Shown piece by piece: positions 25,301 to 36,819 of a stretch of DNA of 64,000 nucleotides. The stretch covers positions 2,774,001-2,838,000 of the forward strand of contig JACSYO010000912.1 of assembly GCA_016806645.1 (NCBI GenBank), in the 5' to 3' direction. This stretch comes from Ophiodon elongatus. Its lineage: Eukaryota; Chordata; Actinopteri; Perciformes; Hexagrammidae. The notes beneath the pieces were generated by a model that had not been told where the DNA came from, searched no databases, and saw nothing but the letters and a program-made list of their open reading frames with translations. The first letter of the stretch is position 1. The number at the start of each line of letters is the position of its first letter. The position numbers and the translations under genes are program-made.

Positions 25301-28230
25301 TGGGGCCTTTTTTGAGACTCTGTAGACTGCGATCAGTGCATGACTGCTTAGTGCTGATGACCTGCAGGCAGCGATTGCCTGAAATAGATCCAGTTTGACC
25401 TTCACTCTTAGACAGATCTGGATTCACAAATAGGTTCATGTCAAAGGAGTCGCACTGAGGGCGGTAATCCATGTTAGGTGCCACTACAGAGCCAGGTAAG
25501 TGTTGGTAGGCGTTTTGTGAATAAGGACACTCGCTAGTATAAAAGGAGGGAGGAATAGCACCCTGGGTAGGTGCCCAGTAAGAATTTGAAGCAGCGCTGT
25601 AGGTGCCACTGTGGTAGGCAGTGTACTGGGAGTCTTGGGACAAAATGGTATCTGGAAATGCCGAATAAGCGGCAGGCTGGGGATACGTATGGTTTGGTGG
25701 ATATGGATGTTGATAAGAAGAGATTACTTTGGGGTATTTTTCATCTTTGTCACTGTACGTTTGTTCTTCTTTACTGTACTCGTTACCATCATGGCATGTC
25801 AGTCCATCGCCACTTCTGTCTCTCGAGCGGCCGCGTTCAGACCTTCGTCTCGATTCTCTGCTGTGGGAGCACCGACGGCGAGAGGGGCTTGAACTATAGC
25901 TTCTAGAGGTTGACCTTGAGGATGAGGAAGAAGAAGAAGAGGAGGACTTACTGTAATGTCTTTGAGAGCCCCTCTGCCGACTCTCCTGCTCTACTCTTGT
26001 GTTGTCATGCTTCTTCCCATACAGCCTCTCCTGAGTCCGGTCTGTTAATTTGTTCATCTCTTCCACTTCCAGACTCAACCCCAGAGATTTAAGAACATTC
26101 TCGAGCTGTTCACGCTGCTCGTCCACCTGTGGTTTTTCTTCTTCCTTCTTCTCCTCCTTCTTCCTCTTCTTCCTCTTCTTCTTTACTGCAGAGGGAGACT
26201 TGGATCGACTCCTGTCATTCATCTTTTCGTCATCATCAGGTGGGGAAAGTCTCTCACAGAGGGATCTCTCTTGACTGGACGGGTCAGTCTTCCTCTCTCC
26301 ACTGTTGGTTCGACTTCTGCCCGGCAGCGAGGCTCCACCATCTGATTGCTGGCTCTCTCTCCTGGAGGATGGATCTGACATGTCCTCTGCGACAGGGGGC
26401 TGAATGTTGAGGAGCTCCTCACCTAAAGAAAGATCCACACTGTCATCATTGACAATCCTACTGAGCAAGTCCATGTCCACTCCTTTGTTGAGAACGCTGA
26501 GGAAGCGCTGGAAACCCTTGTTGACGCCGTTCTCGATGTCTGGTGAAGTCACGTTTCGGCTGGGAGGAGGTGGTGTGAGGTCAGGAACCTGGGATAGCAC
26601 AGATAAACGGAAACATTTCTCTTTGTTAAAACATTAATGCAAGGAAACAAGAACTTATACCAACAAGACGATCAAGTCCTGAAAGCTTGTTTTTATCCAC
26701 TTTCTTTTCACTTTTAATCGACAGAGGCTGAAAGACTAATAATAGGGTGTTTTTAAAAATATCAAAATGTCCTATTGTAGCATCACCAAAATAAACAACC
26801 TAATACCTTTTTTTTCATTTATAGAAGGCACTGTGTTAAGAAATCTTGATTTCAGTATGAGATTATTGATGATATCATATCATCTGTTATTTTGGTAATT
26901 TTGGAAAGAAGGTATACCTAGTACAAAAAAAACAATTTGTGATTAAACCATGAAATGAATCTCATCGGAATTAACATTGTGGGCCAAGTGCAGCAAGGGA
27001 GGTGTGGCCTTGGGCCAGCATATCAGCCTAGAACAAGGCTACTCTGTCTCAGAGACACAGGGTTGTGATGGAAGAGGTTCGTCGGCAGGGGGCGGCAACA
27101 AGGTGCGCAAAGGCCATAGCTCAGGTAAAGAAGGGCAATGGTTGAGATTATGGGGGGGGAAAGAGGAAAGGATCTTCTGGAAAGAGTAGTGAGAGTTGGT
27201 GACATTTAGAGCAAGCTTAACCATCAAGGCTGCCTAAGGATGCAGTGGAGAAGGCATAGGAGCGCAAGAAACTGAGATACGCTGAGCTTGCAGCCAGCGT
27301 TCAACAACATGGATGGAGAGCAAAGGTCAGACCAGGTAGGCTGCAGAGGGTTCATAGCCACATCAACATCAAGGCTTTACTGAGATGTCACCAGGGGGCT
27401 TAATCAGACAGAAGACCAACCAAAACAGCAAAAAACATTACAAACCTCTCTGCTTGCTGGCAAAACAATCGGATCACTACATCGCTGCTTCATTAGTGCC
27501 TTCACTCTGAGCTTCAGGGGATGATCGTCCTGCAGCAGACCATTTTCGCTCAGGCTGGATGAGTCAATTCTCTCTTTGGGCGAACGAACCTGGGAAAAAA
27601 CAAGGCAATACAGTAAACAGTATATCATCTGGAAAACTGTTGGCTACTGCAAGCTGGAAACACCGATTCTCAAAGTAAAATAATGGTCTACAACAGTTGA
27701 TTGGTCATCTGATCCAACAATCTATTACTCACCGTGGACAAAAAGCGGCCGGGATATTTTTGCTGCAAAATTAAATTCACCCTTTCTTTAAGAGCAAAGC
27801 ATGTAGCCGATTCATTACTGGAAAAGTCTGGAGACGTTGTTTTCTTCACCAACGGTTCAACCGTTTTCAGGGCAATAGCAGCTTTCTTAAGTATTATTCG
27901 CTCCTCTATCGCTCGAAGCTCTTTTCGTTTTCTTGCCAGCTCTGGATCCTCTTCATCCATCTCAAGTGGTTTCCCATCTGGGTCCTCGGCTTCTGAGTTC
28001 TTCATGTAAAAGTTAACCGGGAGAAGACCGAGTTCATTCCACCCCACGTTCACTCCCATGCTGCTCTGGGCTTCATCACCAGTGTGTCCTGCATATTTGC
28101 AGTAAGTGTTCCACTCCTCATTGGCGCCTAAAGCATCCTCCATGATGTCCTCAACAACATCCTGCTGACTGGGATTCAGATGTCTCTGTATTGATCGTAT
28201 TGTGACGTCGTCCCAGTCCAGTGGATTCAT
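22332..28230 (-). CDS. ZNF318-like protein A (N-terminal module of ZNF318 family)
   Basis: Confident coding exons: 27733-28230 (166 aa from ATG at 28230), 27446-27589 (48 aa) and 25005-26588 (528 aa), all phase 0. The main exon contains GFQRFLSVLNKGVDMDLL, a lysine-rich block, a helix ending LTDRTQERLYGKK, an RS/poly-Ser stretch, a Tyr/Pro-rich region and RCLQVISTKQS, then a very basic C-terminus. The order of these motifs resembles the first half of human ZNF318, a nuclear regulator of RNA processing, but no C2H2 fingers follow. The 3' end is less certain. The donor at 25004 (AAG|GTTGGT) is weak; a 21-nt exon 22840-22860 (LEAFNQK) and terminal exon 22332-22349 (TCGSS, stop) fit in frame. Otherwise the main exon reads on to a stop at 24984. 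The first exon (acidic, MNPLDWDD...) has no counterpart in paralog B. An acceptor at 28270 implies a 5' non-coding exon. Confidence 0.72.
23074..24822. mobile_element. Non-autonomous DNA transposon with GGGCCC termini
   Basis: The left end reads GGGCCCGTATTTATCAAG then CATCTCAGA. The reverse complement of the right end reads GGGCCCATATATAAATCAAG then TGTCTCAGA, so there are ~30-bp imperfect terminal inverted repeats about 1.75 kb apart. No transposase is recognisable; the internal frames at 23.68-23.99 kb are short and unrecognised. It lies in the last large intron of gene A. I could not define a target-site duplication. Confidence 0.6.
24197..24228. repeat. ATGC/ATGT tetranucleotide microsatellite
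   Basis: About eight tandem 4-base units (GTAT/GCAT) are visible, inside the GGGCCC element. Confidence 0.85.
26970..27405 (+). mobile_element. Retrotransposon relic (C-terminal coding tail)
   Basis: In one plus frame around 27270-27400 the sequence reads KLRYAELAASVQQHGWRAKV, followed by a degenerate GC-rich stretch that resembles the YAELA...GW...GCRGF tail found next to reverse transcriptases in many fish retroelements. It lies in the gene A intron between exons 25005-26588 and 27446-27589. It has stops and frameshifts and is not functional. The family call is from memory. Confidence 0.45.
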
Positions 28231-28969
28231 CCTTCAGACAACCGACGGTTGATGCAGCCAGTTCACTCTGCAAAGGGGAAACAGTGTGGATAAATTACTG
28301 TGGATTATTTATAACAGACCTGTTATAACAGACTGTACGTTCACCTTATTTAATAGAAAATGTCAACAGCCTTTTGCAAAAGCCCCCACCTCAAGCTTTC
28401 ACTTGGTTTAACGTGACATAAAGACAACTTTGAAGGAAAGACGAGGCCTTGCGTTTGATAAGCCAACCTCAGTGTAAGATGGTGTGATAACAAACTAAGG
28501 ACCGACACAGACTCGCTGTTTTCAGATAGCGTTAGCTTATGTTCGCAGCTAACGCGACTGTTTACCTCCTACTGCGACTCAAACTCCCCTTTCCTCTGTC
28601 CCATCGCGGAGAGCGGGTCGTTTTAAGGATGTTACTTCGAAAACGAAGTACTTGACAAGTGAAATGTCAAAACTGACCTTTAGAAAGCGTCAGGAATAGG
28701 TGAGGACAAACGTTAGTGTTAAACATTAGTTAGCTGGAAGTAAGGGAGAGTGGCTCAGACTGCTGCTGCTGCTTCTTCTTCGGTGGTGTCTACAAGTGGG
28801 TGTTAACAGCGCCCCCTGCTGGACGGAGGACCAACACCGCAGCCATAATTCGGTTTATGAGTAAAGACCATGTATACAAAGTCATACACAAAGTTATTTG
28901 TTATTGTTGTGCAACGACATGCAGTTTTTAGTCCCATTTTGCTACCTAAGAAAAACAAACAAATAAAAA

Positions 28970-29520
28970 TCAAGGCTGAATTATGGAGCCTTACAGCCTG
29001 AGGAAAGAAGCTGCTCTGAAGTATGGTGGTATCCCAGCTGATAGTCTGTATCTCTTGCCAGATGGCTGCAGGCTCGACAGGATGTGGGTGGGTAATGTCT
29101 TTAATATAATATACCCTGGGCTCTTCAGAGGCACCTCTTGACACCAATATTCCTGATGCTTGGTTGATGGGTACTAATGATGTTCTGGGAGCCACTGTAG
29201 AGTGTCCTGTTCTGGGCCGTGCACATCCCATGCCAGTTTGTAACGTTTCCATTTAGGATGCTTTCTATTGATCCTCTGTAAAAAGTTAACAAGAACTTGG
29301 CACTGGAGCTTTGCCGACTTAAGTTTCCAAAAGAAATTCAGCCGTTTATGAGCTTTCTTCACAATGATGAAGATGATGTCATGTTGTTTGTGATGCTGAT
29401 TCCCAGAAACTTAAAACTGTTCACTTGCTCCACATCAGCTCCATGGATGTAGACAGGTGTGTGTGTTCTCATCTTCCCCTCACCAATGTCTAACACTTCA
29501 TGAAATTCATTAACATTACT
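28970..29520 (-). mobile_element. Non-LTR retrotransposon relic, 3' end of ORF2
   Basis: On the minus strand, fragments in changing frames read VNSFKFLGIS, KKAHKRLNFFWKL, then KDITHPH and SSFFPQAVRLHNS. This is the usual end of the reverse-transcriptase ORF in a common teleost LINE (ES-FK-LG, VKKAQQRL, DPSHP and SFFPQAV-LLN blocks in order). Stops and frameshifts interrupt it. It lies upstream of gene A. Confidence 0.65.
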
Positions 29521-30758
29521 CATTTGCACATGGATAGTTTAGTCAGTGTTTGTAAACCTGCACCACTACCTCTTAATAACAGCAACTGGAGGCTGAGGAC
29601 TTAAACCTGTGATGTCACTGAGATGTTAATTCAAGCATTGCTCATGAGTCAGTGAATGGCACGCTGCCTCTGATGACCACACAATGTTTATATAATTGCC
29701 TGCAATTTGTTGTCGGTTTGTTTCAGTTAATTAAATACAATTAAAACAGGCCAATAGCGTTGTTTTCATTGTCTCTGCAGCAGTATCTGATGTTGTATCT
29801 ACTAAAATCACATCTTAACCTCTTAATTCTTCAGTTACCAGCTTCAATCTGAGGAGTGGTACAAGTATTTAATGACCTTCTCCTGGTGCCCTGTAGTGCA
29901 ATGTGAATTCTTAAAATGGTTGTTTACAGGATATTTTCACAAGCTCTGCATTCACTTCTCTGAGCTTGTCTGAAGGTGCGACAGATCTATAAAAAAAACT
30001 TTTCCAAACCACAAGGCAAGTGGTTTTACAACATCCTGATTTGTCCCATTCTGATGTTGCAGTCTTCTGTACTATGTACCGTCTCAACCACTGAACGTAC
30101 TGTGCGACCAGCCATGGAGGATCATTTAGACTTTTGTACGCGACAGTGCCATCCAATGTTTCCTTCTTCGGAGAATTGCTTTGTTCTTCACAATACAGTC
30201 AGGACAAATTGGTGCAATTAAACGGCTCTCAGCAATTTACTTACAATCATTGAATTTAATATTATGCTATGCAAATATTTACACCACCATTTTCTGCATG
30301 TGTACAAAAAAGAAAAGAAAATAGCTTAACTAAGAGTACAGTACATTTTTATTAATCATGAGTTGGCCAAAACCCGCTGAAGACCGGATTAGGGTGCCAT
30401 TTCATTAGGATAATTAATACAAAAGGATTTCTGTTGACAAATATAACTTCAGCAAAAATTATAATGTATCAAATCATGGCGTTTGAATAACAAAATCAAG
30501 AAAACATTTTCAGAGATCAATAAAACACTTTCTTTACACAGTGTCTTTCCTTAGCGTGACATTGTGTTACGGATATAAGAACAATAGGCTGGCAACGGAC
30601 AGAGCGCCAACGCAAACAAGTTTGTCAATAAACTTGTGGTCTGTTAATTTCTGCCTTGTGGTGTTGTTGCTGTCGGACAGGATGCTTGCAAATGTTCAAT
30701 AATACATTTTGTCAATGGGTGTTTTGTGAAGGCCCAGCTGTATATTTTATGAAGATCT

Positions 30759-30764
30759 TTTATT
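30759..30764 (-). promoter_or_regulatory. Candidate polyadenylation signal of ZNF318-like gene B
   Basis: Minus-strand AATAAA (plus TTTATT) lies about 70 bases beyond the gene B stop codon at 30832-30834. Confidence 0.45.
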
Positions 30765-30831
30765 ATTCTCCAGAGAGAAAATAATTAGTTTCTTGCTATA
30801 TCAGCCAGATTTTCATCCTGTACACCAGTTT

Positions 30832-31383
30832 TCATCCAGGCTGTTTGGTTTCAATGACTTGCAAACAGCGGGGCCTTGACAGTGGTTTTGATTTTTGTGT
30901 GGTGTTCAGTGGCTGAATTGGGTTAAAAAAGGGTGCATTACTAATGTGCTGTGGGAGTAGGTGCCTTGTTTGATCTAGTACTGCTGGATAGATGCTCACA
31001 GGTGGGACATGGGGGTAAGGGAAGAAGGGAGGCAGGGGAGGCAGGAAAAGCCTGGGTCCAAGGTGGGGCAAGTTAGGGGGCAGAGGTGGGTATGGCAGCG
31101 AGGAACAGTTTACTGGAGAGTACACTGGCATTACAGGTGCGGGAGATGGCTTTAAGAAAGTGTATGCTGAATTTTGAGACGATGTTTGACATGCAGCAGT
31201 GCTTTCCTTGGAGTAAGTTTCACATTTGTCCCTCTCCTGTAACGTGCTTCTGGAGCTATTCTGGCCATATTCAACACCCCCATGCACCTGTACTTGGTGT
31301 ACCTCGGTTACATCACTCTGAGCACTATAGGAGTCTTTTTTCTTGTAATATTCTTGATTTAACGGGCTAAAACTAGAGCTGCT

Positions 31384-31429
<46 letters not shown>

Positions 31430-33920
31430 CTACTGTGTGGTCTTGGTGAAAACGCTTGTCTGGTATCCCTTTCCCTGCTTCCTCTACGATGGCGCTCACC
31501 ATCCTTCTTCCCATATAACCGCTCTTGGATCCGATGGGACATTTGACCCAGTTCCTCGGATCCTAAATTCATGCCAATGGCCTGCAAAACATCCTGCATT
31601 TGCCTGTGCTTGTGCTCATCTTCAGGTGTCAGCGCTATCTTTTTTTCTGCTGAGGGAGACCTGGATCTACTGTTGGAGCTGAAGTAGCTTCGTTCTCCTT
31701 CATCCCTTTGCAGAGACTTTTCACCAGACAGAGACCGCCCCTTTGGGCTGAGGGACCTGTGACGATGCTGTGAAGAAGCCAGCCTCTGGAATCCTTTGCT
31801 CTCACTCCAGTGGCTGGTATTTTGGTGGCTTACCTGTTGCACTCCAGCATAACCGGGAGACCAGGGATGACCAGCGTTCATGAAAGAAGTTGCCGAACAC
31901 GGTCGATTACCCACTTCAGTGGAGGTCTGAGTCACTATCTTGGTGAGCGTGGCGACATTCACACCCTTGTTGAGCACATTGAGGAAACGCTGGAAACCCA
32001 TGGCGGACTTCTGCTCATGAACAGCAGGACTTTGGTTGGTGACATCACTCTGATGGGAAACAAACAGAAGCAACCACAGGTTATGGAAACACCATCTGCA
32101 TTATTTGTTTGACAAATAAGTGTAGAATATGGAACTACCACCTGTGAGAAATCTGAAACTAAAAGAAACACGTACACACAAATCACTTTGATTATGTAAT
32201 GATTTGACAGTTTACCACAAATTGAACAAAAGCAGATAAACATGATTATTTGTGGTATATTATGATGTTATGACACACATCATCGCCTAATACTGTAGGA
32301 CATATCCATCCTATCTTATGTTGAGATACTACTAAACTCAAATGCTACATACTGTAATTTCTTTTCAATCCTGCACATAACTATGAAATCAGTTCCTACA
32401 CTGGAGGCACAAACACAAAAACAGATGCATTCAACTTAAAAGGCAGTGGAGGAAGAAGTATTCAAAACTTTTACTTTAGTTAAAGTAGCAATACCAGTGT
32501 AGAGATACTCTGTTTAAAGTAAAAGGTCCTGCCTTCAAGAGTTTACTTGAGTAAAACGTACAAAAAGTATTAGCATCAAAATATACATATAAGTGCCAAA
32601 AGTAAAAGTACTCATTATATGGAATGGGCCATTTCAGAATAACATGCATTATATTATTATATTGTTGAATAAATGTGTTCACTTTAATAATACATAATTT
32701 ATTTGCGGATTTATATTTGTAATAATAATTTAAATCTGCAAAGTAACTTACAGTAGCAAATAAATGTGGGGGAGTAAAACATAAAATCAATATCTCCTTC
32801 TAAAATGTAGCAGAGTAGAAGTATAAAGGCATAAAGACCAAATGGCAATAATCAAGTTAAGTACCTCAAAATTTGAATTAAGTGCAGTACTTAGGTAAAT
32901 GTACTCTGTACTGTAAAATTCTACCAATGCTTAAATATGCCTTGTGTAATTATCATGTAAAGATACAAAAGTTATGTTTACATTTAGTGTTACTCACCAA
33001 AATGTGAAATGTGTGTGTGTTGAATGCATTTCCTTCCTCATAATAAATTAGATACAATGCAAAACAAACTATTTTATTCTTTGTACCTCAAGCGAAATCT
33101 GTTGCACCTCTCACTGATGATAAAAGATAAACTCACCTGTCCACAAGATTCATTCCATGGAAACCTTGCTATATTTTGACGATACTCCTCATGATCGGTG
33201 GAGGGGCTGTCATTCCTCTCTTTGGGTTTGACGTAACTCTGTTGTATAAGGAGGAAAATTTGATTAAAGTACATTAAAAATAAGCTTTCACAGTCCTTAC
33301 AGAAACACTGATACATTGTGACGAACCTTCTTAGAGCGATCTCGTGATCGTTTCCTCTCTTGAGAACAGTCTCGGCTCCTTTCATGACCCACTCTATCTT
33401 TGTAATATCCTGACGATTGTCTGCAGTCATCATGTTGTTGCTTATAGGTGAACTCCTCCTGCACATATTTGTGTCTGGAGTCTTGAGGTGTTTTCCTGTA
33501 TTTGAAGTCCTCTTCCTGTGGTAGCATTTGTTTAAAATCCTTGGTCACGTGTGCGCGTGAAAAACTGTCGGGTGACAGCCTGTCATCTCTGTCATCCTCT
33601 GTAAACCTTTGCCTTTTCTTTTCAAAAGTACCCCAATCAGGTGAAGACATGCGTCTCCTCGCTGAGCTCTTTCTGCTCGAGTCTCTGTTCAATGAGTCTT
33701 TGTTGTACAGCATCTTAGGCGAGTCACCGTATTCTCTACTTCTGCTTGTCCTCTCTTTGCTACCATGTCCATTTCCACCATATGTCTGATAGGAATCCTT
33801 CGGTACATCTCTGCGAGGTTCATGCCTTTCTTCCCATCTGTGATCATAGTCGTCCCGCAGCCTTGAACTTCTATCGCTGTATTGCCGCCTGTGACTGTAC
33901 TCGGACCTGTTTGACTGCAT
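30832..33920 (-). CDS. ZNF318-like protein B (tandem paralog of A)
   Basis: Three coding exons: 33327-33920 (198 aa from ATG at 33920), 33137-33238 (34 aa) and 30832-32049 (405 aa plus stop), all phase 0, total 637 aa. Exon 1 is dominated by Arg, Ser, Asp and Tyr (MQSNRSEYSHRRQYSDRSSR and similar), like RS-domain nuclear proteins. Exon 2 (YVKPKERNDSPS) matches gene A exon 2 (VRSPKERIDSSS). Exon 3 repeats gene A's order: GFQRFLNVLNKGVNVATLTK, a helix ending MSHRIQERLYGKKD, a poly-Ser run, a Pro-rich region and RCLQVIETKQ near the C-terminus. This order resembles the ZNF318 N-terminal half; no zinc finger is present. The protein is probably nuclear; the function is not known to me. The poly-Ser run is encoded by a trinucleotide repeat. 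An acceptor at about 33961 implies a 5' non-coding exon. Confidence 0.8.
31384..31430. repeat. (TGA)n coding microsatellite
   Basis: About 15 uninterrupted TGA units on the plus strand are read on the minus strand as TCA serine codons in gene B. Confidence 0.95.
32437..32945. repeat. Common teleost interspersed repeat (AGTAAAAGTA type), copy 1
   Basis: The stretch starts near CAGTGGAGGAAGAAGTATTC and runs through TTAAAGTAGCAATACCAGTG, AAAAGTACTCATTATATGGA and GTACCTCAAAATTTG. Related copies lie at about 52850-53245 and 55195-55645. It is in intron 2 of gene B. Confidence 0.7.
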
Positions 33921-34603
33921 AATCTCACAGCAACTCCAGCAGCGGAGTGGACGTCAAAGCCTGCAGCAACAACAACAAAAAAGCATAATAAAATGAAAAT
34001 TAGCTTTAAAATTAAAAAGTTGAGAAAGATTAAAATGCCCAACCTAGATAATAAATACATAATAATCACTTATATCACATGGATGCATTTTAAAACAGGC
34101 AACAGAGGACGAACAGTATATGAATCATACTTAAAGTAGGTGTAAGTGAGACCATAGGTGTGTACACTAGTTATCTAGGTTAACACATTTAACCGCACAG
34201 AACTATTAAGCGATTCATAGAGGGGACCAAAAGTAAAAATGTCTCTTTACATGTGCTGAGATGTTGAGGGGTTCACGAAAAATGCATGAAGAAACATTAA
34301 CTACAGGTGAGAAATTTTGGACGAGCTAAAGGTGTGTAAATGTCCTACAGGCGTGTAATTCAGTGTTGAAACATAGGGATAACTGAGGAAGCACCAAGCC
34401 TCAATGGGGAGGCCAGTGGCCTCAGTAGCTTCTGGTCTCGTTAACATTTGCTCTGCTGGCTGTCTGCTGAGAGGGTTTCTCACTCGCGTTAGTTCGCTTT
34501 ATCTCGTATAAAAATAGGAAAAAGCACAATTTATTATCATACATTTTTTTCTTTAGATTATTTACATCTAGAAACAACACATTTGCTGTTTCACTAACGT
34601 TAC

Positions 34604-34852
34604 ATGGAAGCTGAGGAGCAGCTGTTGGTTGACCCATCAACGTTAGCAGTGATCAACATTACCTGTTCCGTTGGACGACTCCACTTTCTTCAAGGGGCCG
34701 TACAGGGGGAACTGCTGAAACTAGGCTCTGAAATAAGGCAAAGTCTCGACAACTACAATTCGTTAAGCACTTGGCTCACATTTATAGCCAAGTTGGTGCA
34801 GCTCGCTCGCCACCAAGCCGTTTGGTTCCCCTCCACGGTAATAGGGATTTAA
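34604..34852 (+). CDS. Unrecognised 82-aa open frame head to head with gene B
   Basis: An ATG-initiated frame of 82 codons lies about 0.7 kb upstream of gene B's ATG on the opposite strand. The predicted protein has an ordinary composition with an amphipathic helix-like stretch (GELLKLGSEIRQSLDNYNSL) and ends STVIGI. ACG|GTAATA near the end could be a splice donor, so it may be a first exon. I do not recognise it and found no following exon. The Kozak context is weak (T at -3, G at +4). It may be chance or part of gene B's promoter. Confidence 0.25.
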   Translation: MEAEEQLLVDPSTLAVINITCSVGRLHFLQGAVQGELLKLGSEIRQSLDNYNSLSTWLTFIAKLVQLARHQAVWFPSTVIGI

Positions 34853-34990
34853 ACTGCCGCCCCCTCCTGGACGGAGTGTGAATAACCACATCAAATCTTC
34901 TTCTTCGTTGGGTTTATTATCGGCGGCTGGTTAACAGGTTTATAGGCGCATTAGCGCCACTTATTGGAGCTAGTGGCGAACAGCAGATAG
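34850..34990. repeat. Teleost repeat with CTTCTTCTTCG and CGCCACTTATTGGA blocks
   Basis: GCCGCCCCCTCCTGGACGGA, CTTCTTCTTCGTTGGG and GCATTAGCGCCACTTATTGG follow the pattern of a short repeat common in fish. A related segment in the opposite orientation lies at about 28765-28830, upstream of gene A. Confidence 0.5.
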
Positions 34991-35059
34991 GCTGGAAAAC
35001 GACTTAATGCTACAGGGGAAATTCAAACATAAATCCACCTGCAAGTTAAATAAAATAAA

Positions 35060-35330
35060 AGTAAATTAGCCACTATGGCTGCTGTCATATAGCTCCAGGG
35101 TTTTTCACTGCTTCTGGTTCAAGAAAGGTGTTAAATTTCACAGTTTAAACAGAGCTGCACATTATTATATAAGTAACATGTAATTGTCTATCAGCCTGTA
35201 TTTATAGAAGACACTTTGACATGTCACAGTAAGAAAAGCACAGGTGTAAATCATAAAATCAATAATGGTCGAATGTCTTTTAGCAGTTTTAGGTTCAGCT
35301 GCATGGTAACTCACGATCATATTGTCATGG
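35060..35330. repeat. Dispersed teleost repeat, copy 2
   Basis: This matches the segment at 17925-18060 around TTTGACATGTCACAGTAAGA and extends on both sides with AT-rich sequence. The boundaries are approximate. Confidence 0.55.
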
Positions 35331-35699
35331 CTTGAGTGGGACACTTGAATACTAATTTCACATAAAGCAGTTGGACTAATAAAAAAAAAAAACTTTATAT
35401 TACTTTATAATTAATGTCAGTGAGGTAGTAGTGACATAAATCCCCAAAATAATGCATACTCCACTTCTCTTTCAAGCAAAGCAGTGATAATGAAAATAAA
35501 TAGTAGAATGGAGACAGAAGTAGAATTGTTCATATTAAGGCTGTGTATTGCTTGCAAAAGCATTGTTTAAGTCTGTACAGAGGGCAGAAACTGAGAGAAA
35601 ATGTAAAATAGAAATACTCCAGCATTACCAATACCAACAGCCACACAAACACGGTGGCCAGGAAGCTCACAGCTCACACAGAACAGACTATGCACATTC

Positions 35700-35705
35700 T
35701 TTATT
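35700..35705 (-). promoter_or_regulatory. Candidate distal polyadenylation signal of scrn2
   Basis: A minus-strand AATAAA lies about 1.1 kb beyond the scrn2 stop. It is the nearest canonical hexamer I found outside the scrn2 coding exon. Confidence 0.35.
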
Positions 35706-36819
35706 AGATATTTCCCAACATGTAGCCATCAAATGACAACCCATTAATTTGCAACAAGAAACAAAATGTTAAAACAAAAGCCACACTCCATTAGTGCAAC
35801 TTCAAACAGCTCTACATAGGCTCCTGTGTAGTCTACATCATTATACTCCCTAATGAAGTGCACTCATTGCTCCCTGGGTGATACAAATGATAAATTTGCT
35901 CCAATCAGTGCAGTTTAGACATTAAGTCCGTGTTAATGTTGGATGGGTGTTGTGTGAGAGAAGCAGAGCCCAATCAGATGAGGAACACGGAGTGTTTAAC
36001 AGACCCGGGGCCTTCTCCTGCAACTCTGCTAGCGTCAGGGATGTCCACCTGAGGGCGCTGTGAAAGAAAGTTAAACACGGCACACATGTTAAGCACTTAA
36101 TGAGCTTTGCTGGAAACATAGTCACATTTCCACACAGGGCTATTTCTATATTTGCATGCAAAAAAACGTCACAACTTTCTAGTTCTCATAAGGGCTTCAA
36201 CCTTTTGATCTTACTGCCTAACTGTAGAAAGGCTGTTACTCTCTTATGTTTGTTTTACGTGCTTTACTCTAAGAACATTGTCAAAGAACTGCTGGACAAA
36301 AACACACAAGATAACTGTTACAATACTGCAGGATCATGGTCAGGCCTGTCCCGGTTTCAGCAGTAAAGTTCATTGTGATGACTGACTGGTCTCATACTCA
36401 GTTAGGAGACAAGATATTTAAATCCTCTATACCTGCATAGTCTGTTCTTTTTCCACAGACAAATGCAGACTTTCTATGATTTTACAAATCATCTTCCAAT
36501 TGTGTTCTTAAGTTATGCAAGGACACTACATAAGTTAACACAACACATAGAAATGGCTGACTTTAGCTCCACTCTTCTGACTTTTAGACAATTATTTACT
36601 GGTTTATGACCCGACCCAATGTATTCTGTAATCCATAGTGCTACTGAAAGTCATTCTATTATCATAGTCATGGATATGTATGACTATATTACAGTAATCC
36701 TCTCTTCGGGGTTAGAGTTTCTCCGCTCCCAAGTTTCAGTCTAAAGTTTTCCCTGAACAACAGGAAAACATTCATGCACAATACAACACCACATACAGCT
36801 CCTGAAGCCGCCCACCTCC

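Larger units (their letters stand above)
28231..30831. other. Interval between ZNF318-like genes A and B
   Basis: This holds the promoter and 5' non-coding exon(s) of gene A (about 28.27-28.75 kb), the LINE relic at 28.97-29.5 kb and about 1.3 kb of AT-rich sequence with no supported gene. Minus-strand AATAAA signals for gene B lie at 30759-30764 and near 30346. Confidence 0.5.
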
